The notes under the pieces: generated by a model
Told to the model about the DNA's origin: nothing
Seen by the model: only the letters and a program-made list of their open reading frames with translations
The model's database searches: none
Position numbers and translations under genes: made by a program
Shown: positions 5,710-7,554 of the stretch, one piece after another
Numbering within the stretch: position 1 is the first letter of the stretch
How the letters are laid out: every line of letters starts with the position of its first letter
Assembly: GCA_050259035.1 (NCBI GenBank)
Contig: JBLMZW010000244.1
Location: 1 to 7,554 of the forward strand
From: JBLMZW01 sp050259035
GTDB lineage: Bacteria > Bacillota > Syntrophomonadia > Syntrophomonadales > DTU052
Direction: 5' to 3'
DNA: 7,554 nucleotides

Positions 5710-5722
5710 CCGCCTCCACCAG
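5710..5722 (+). repeat. ssrA 3'-terminus-like 13-mer upstream of a terminator
   Basis: CCGCCTCCACCAG equals the acceptor 3' strand and CCA tail of many clostridial tmRNAs and is close to the copies ending at 1454 and 3403. Before it, TCTTTCTTTCGA resembles the UCUUUCGGA lead-in, but the T arm is not conserved: CTGTG/CACGG can pair around a seven-base loop that is not UUCGA-like. A terminator follows four bases later, as expected downstream of a real ssrA. The match is short, so this is the least certain of the three copies. Confidence 0.35.
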
Positions 5723-5725
5723 AAC

Positions 5726-5768
5726 AACAGCGAGTTTTTACTCGATTAAAGACCCGAAAGGGTCTTTT
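5726..5768 (+). terminator. Double-hairpin intrinsic terminator, copy 2
   Basis: CGAGT-tttt-ACTCG is followed by AAAGACCC-GAAA-GGGTCTTT, a stem of eight pairs with a GAAA loop, ending in TTTT and a T-rich tail. The order and nearly every base match the copy at 2262-2306, but here the second stem is longer. It would stop plus-strand transcription from the AIM24 operon before the next gene. Confidence 0.78.
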
Positions 5769-5880
5769 CTGTTTTTCAGGGTCCGGAGTGAACGGTCCGA
5801 CGTAGTATTTTGGGTAACATTGGCACTTAGTTGAACATATTATACAAATGATCCATAAAATTGCCAGAGGAGGTGAATAA

Positions 5881-6765
5881 ATGGCAACCAAAGTGTTTAC
5901 CCCAACAGAAAATGTCTATATTTCCGAGTATTATTATTACCAAAATTTTTCCGGAACCAGTTCTCTGTATTGCGGTCAATTTGATGGCAGTGGTGATATA
6001 TACCGCAGCATTCTCGGCTTCAACCTGGATTCACTTCCTGATTCCAGTACCATTACAGATGCCAAACTCAAGCTATTTATATATCGTAATGATGCGCCTG
6101 CTTTATCGCGTGCAATCAGTATCTATCAGGCCTTAAGCCAAGTCCCCCAGAATATCGTTACGTATGCCAACCAGCCTTTGACACCAGGTACTCCCGAAGT
6201 TAATGTGACTGTTACTGATCAGATTAATACTTATTTGGAATTTGACGTTAAGGATCTGGTTAATGGATGGTATACCGGCAGTATTCCCAATTGTGGAATT
6301 GTGGTGGAGAGTCTGGAAACCAGCAATGCGATGGTTGGTTTCAGAAATAAGTATTATGACCATAGCAATTGCTGGCCTCTGTTGGAAGTGGATTATGTTA
6401 AAGGCTTAAACGTAGAATACCCGGTTGAGAATGTAGTAACCACAGAGAATTGGGTGGGGTCCAATCCGATCCCGTTAGGCCCGCGGATCGCTGCTATTAC
6501 TGTAGTAAATACCGGCCCAACCTATGATGCTGCTGTTGAACTGGAAATCAGTCCGGATGGGGTTACCTGGGCCTGGGCTCCCTTCATGTTAACCAGCGGG
6601 GTCTTTATTTTAACACCCCTTCCGGCAACCGGATATGTAGGGGACAGTGCCATGGTTTTTAATACCACGGGTTATACGGGGGCTTACGCGCGTATCAGTT
6701 ATGTGCGCCGCACCGGGCACGAACCAACTACGTTGTCAATATACGCGACGACAACTGAAGGGTAG
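5881..6765 (+). CDS. DNRLRE domain-containing protein with a C-terminal beta domain
   Basis: This encodes 294 residues. The ATG has a strong AGAGGAGGTGA six to fifteen bases upstream. Residues 1 to about 173 have the DNRLRE layout: an N-terminal strand pair (KVFTPTENVYISE), the block RSILGFNLDSLPDSSTITDA, then KLKLFIYR, VTDQ with FDVKDLVNGWYTG, GIVVESLE and the closing PLLEVDYV. DNRLRE domains are beta-sandwich modules of bacterial surface or structural proteins, often thought to bind carbohydrate. From about 178 a second beta domain follows (YPVENVVTTENWVGSNPIPL to ARISYVRRTGHEP), like the C-terminal domain that accompanies DNRLRE in Pelotomaculum-type proteins (DUF6385-like, from memory). 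No signal peptide, anchor or transmembrane segment is present, so how or whether it leaves the cell is unclear. It is apparently a single-gene unit, facing the glycosyltransferase gene tail to tail. Confidence 0.75.
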   Translation: MATKVFTPTENVYISEYYYYQNFSGTSSLYCGQFDGSGDIYRSILGFNLDSLPDSSTITDAKLKLFIYRNDAPALSRAISIYQALSQVPQNIVTYANQPLTPGTPEVNVTVTDQINTYLEFDVKDLVNGWYTGSIPNCGIVVESLETSNAMVGFRNKYYDHSNCWPLLEVDYVKGLNVEYPVENVVTTENWVGSNPIPLGPRIAAITVVNTGPTYDAAVELEISPDGVTWAWAPFMLTSGVFILTPLPATGYVGDSAMVFNTTGYTGAYARISYVRRTGHEPTTLSIYATTTEG

Positions 6766-6770
6766 GTTGG

Positions 6771-6813
6771 CCAACAGGGGACAGGAAGCATCATATCGCC
6801 CTGTCCCCCCTGG
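6771..6813. repeat. Inverted repeat between convergent genes, possible bidirectional terminator
   Basis: GGGGACAGG (6777-6785) pairs perfectly with CCTGTCCCC (6800-6808) around a 14-base loop. CCA (6771-6773) and TGG (6811-6813) can extend the stem across a small internal loop. A TTGGCCAA palindrome (6767-6774) overlaps the left end. It lies six bases after the stop at 6765 and about 30 bases from the end of the minus-strand gene. There is no T-run on either side, so it may be a small dispersed palindrome rather than a classic terminator. Confidence 0.6.
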
Positions 6814-6844
6814 CACTATTAAACTATATGAAGAGTCGATCAAA

Positions 6845-7554
6845 TTATTTAACCATAATCCTTACGCTTCGTTTGGCGGTTTTGGCATAGAGAGCGTTTT
6901 TCAAGCTTTCCTTTAGCTTGGCATCTACTACCTTGGCTCGGCTGGCCCAAGAGTTAGCTTTGGCTACCTTCATCCTCCTCATTTTTTTTACAAAATCGTT
7001 TTCCTCTAATGCTTCCTTGATATATTGATTGAACTCCTCCTTGGTTCTACCCACATATATGCCATTTATGTTTCTTACTTCAGGCATGTCGGTCGTTACT
7101 ATGGGTTTCCCAGCACTTAGGTATTCGTACATTTTAATGGGATTACAGGCTTCGGTCATGGATGTTAGTTTAAAGGGGATGATGCAGACATCAAAGTATT
7201 GAAGGTATTGCGGTAGTTCAGCGTAGCTTTTTCTGCCTAAATAATGAATATTATCTCTACGGACAATATCAGCAAATTCTCCATACAATGGACCTATTAT
7301 AAGAAAGTCATAATTATTATTGTGTTCACTGATATAATCCATCAGTTCCCAGTCTATCCACGGGGCGACCGCCCCAAAGTAACCAATGAGCGGCTTTTGA
7401 TTATCAGGAATATCCGGAGGTTTGGCGCAAAAAAGCCCCTGGGCGCGGGAAAAATGCTTATAGTCGGCTCCATTTTGACACATTTGCACATTGGTGTGGT
7501 GGTTTTTATGATAATCATGAAGTTTTATTGCGGTTGTAAAAACAATGTCTGACT
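6845..7554 (-). CDS. Glycosyltransferase group 1 (GT4-like), C-terminal 235 residues; start outside window
   Basis: The frame is open to the right edge, so the gene begins beyond 7554. A GTG at 7489 could be read as a start, but the 21 codons before it continue normal family sequence (SDIVFTTAIKLHDYH) and it has no ribosome site. The visible part is the end of the N-terminal Rossmann domain plus the donor-binding domain. Motifs are QNGADYKHF (the family's pNGvDxxxF), LIGYFGAVAPWIDWELM (start of the second Rossmann half), FLIIGPLYG, the YAELPQYLQYFDVCIIPF segment, and NPIKMYEYLSAGKPIVTTD, the nucleotide-sugar-binding block. Such GT-B enzymes transfer sugars from nucleotide donors to glycans of the cell surface, exopolysaccharide or lipids; donor and acceptor cannot be told from here. 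The C-terminal tail is rich in Lys and Arg, which may favour membrane contact. Confidence 0.88.
   Translation of the reverse strand, partial: SDIVFTTAIKLHDYHKNHHTNVQMCQNGADYKHFSRAQGLFCAKPPDIPDNQKPLIGYFGAVAPWIDWELMDYISEHNNNYDFLIIGPLYGEFADIVRRDNIHYLGRKSYAELPQYLQYFDVCIIPFKLTSMTEACNPIKMYEYLSAGKPIVTTDMPEVRNINGIYVGRTKEEFNQYIKEALEENDFVKKMRRMKVAKANSWASRAKVVDAKLKESLKNALYAKTAKRSVRIMVK

Larger units (their letters stand above)
5492..5880. other. Intergenic region: RND debris, ssrA-like 13-mer and terminator
   Basis: No complete gene lies in these 389 bases. In order they hold GGAGACGGTTCTTTTGCC (5512-5529), the RND transporter remnant (5540-5624), the 13-mer CCGCCTCCACCAG (5710-5722), a double-hairpin terminator (5726-5768) and an AT-rich stretch before the next gene. 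In that stretch TTGGCA (5820-5825) and TATACA (5841-5846) are 15 bases apart, a weak promoter at best. A 62-codon frame at 5617-5805 reads straight through the terminator and has no ribosome site; I do not call it. Confidence 0.5.

Noticed and set aside
5655..5735. Cobalamin or T-box riboswitch
   Set aside because: GGGAAGCTGGT and ACGGT...CCGCC recall a B12 riboswitch, and GGTACGGACCGCC loosely recalls a T box. However, the conserved GCCACTGT B12 core and the T-box GGTGGTACCGCG are absent, and the neighbouring genes are not cobalamin- or aminoacylation-related.
5617..5805. 62-codon plus-strand frame
   Set aside because: It has no ribosome site, overlaps the end of the RND remnant, and reads through the terminator hairpins, which explain the sequence better.
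7244..7552. Plus-strand 102-codon frame at the right edge
   Set aside because: It lies opposite the glycosyltransferase, which has clear family motifs through this stretch.
1..7554. CRISPR array, transposase or integrase
   Set aside because: No spaced repeats of CRISPR length, no DDE or tyrosine/serine recombinase motifs and no terminal inverted repeats around a gene were found on either strand.

Overview
The window looks like low-to-mid GC Gram-positive (Firmicutes) chromosome, probably from the Desulfotomaculum/Pelotomaculum side of the Clostridia. Three signs point there: strong GGGAGG/GGAGG ribosome binding sites, a DNRLRE-type protein, and a thioredoxin-reductase-like flavoprotein of the kind reported in clostridia. 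The genus is an inference from gene style, not a match. No transposase, integrase, CRISPR array, complete tRNA or rRNA is visible.

Layout. 1-374: the end of an unrecognised gene that enters from the left. 445-1419: a GTG-started protein with an R-x4-H motif in a C-terminal HEPN-like helical region. 1420-1472: a degenerate copy of a tmRNA (ssrA) 3' end. 1539-2129: a YdeI/OmpD-associated-type protein. 2262-2306: an intrinsic terminator. 2424-3308: a thioredoxin-reductase-like flavoprotein that keeps the CxxC but has lost the NADPH motifs. 3361-3403: a clearer ssrA 3' end. 3404-4108: 0.7 kb with no convincing gene. 4109-5491: a two-gene operon encoding a zinc-ribbon protein and a zinc-ribbon/AIM24 protein. 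5540-5624: the last residues of an RND efflux transporter, frameshifted. 5710-5768: another ssrA-3'-end-like 13-mer followed by a near copy of the terminator at 2262. 5881-6765: a DNRLRE protein. 6771-6813: an inverted repeat between convergent genes. 6845-7554, minus strand: the C-terminal part of a glycosyltransferase that enters from the right.

The most interesting structure is the set of same-strand ssrA 3'-end-like sequences near 1454, 3403 and 5722, roughly 2 kb apart. The ssrA 3' end is a classic integration site, and 3'-end copies without the rest of the gene are what elements leave at their distal attachment site. The simplest reading is a decayed tandem array of small cargo segments: the HEPN-like gene; then YdeI plus flavoprotein; then the zinc-ribbon operon plus RND debris. 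An intact ssrA would lie to the left, outside the window. The reading fits the gene remnants, the long non-coding stretches and the composition change (about 28% GC in the 60 bases from 721, about 63% in the 60 bases from 5101), but the integrases are gone or elsewhere and this remains a hypothesis.

Functionally the genes do not form one pathway. Only 4109-5491 looks like a true operon. The DNRLRE protein and the glycosyltransferase could both concern the cell surface, but they are convergent and need not be linked.
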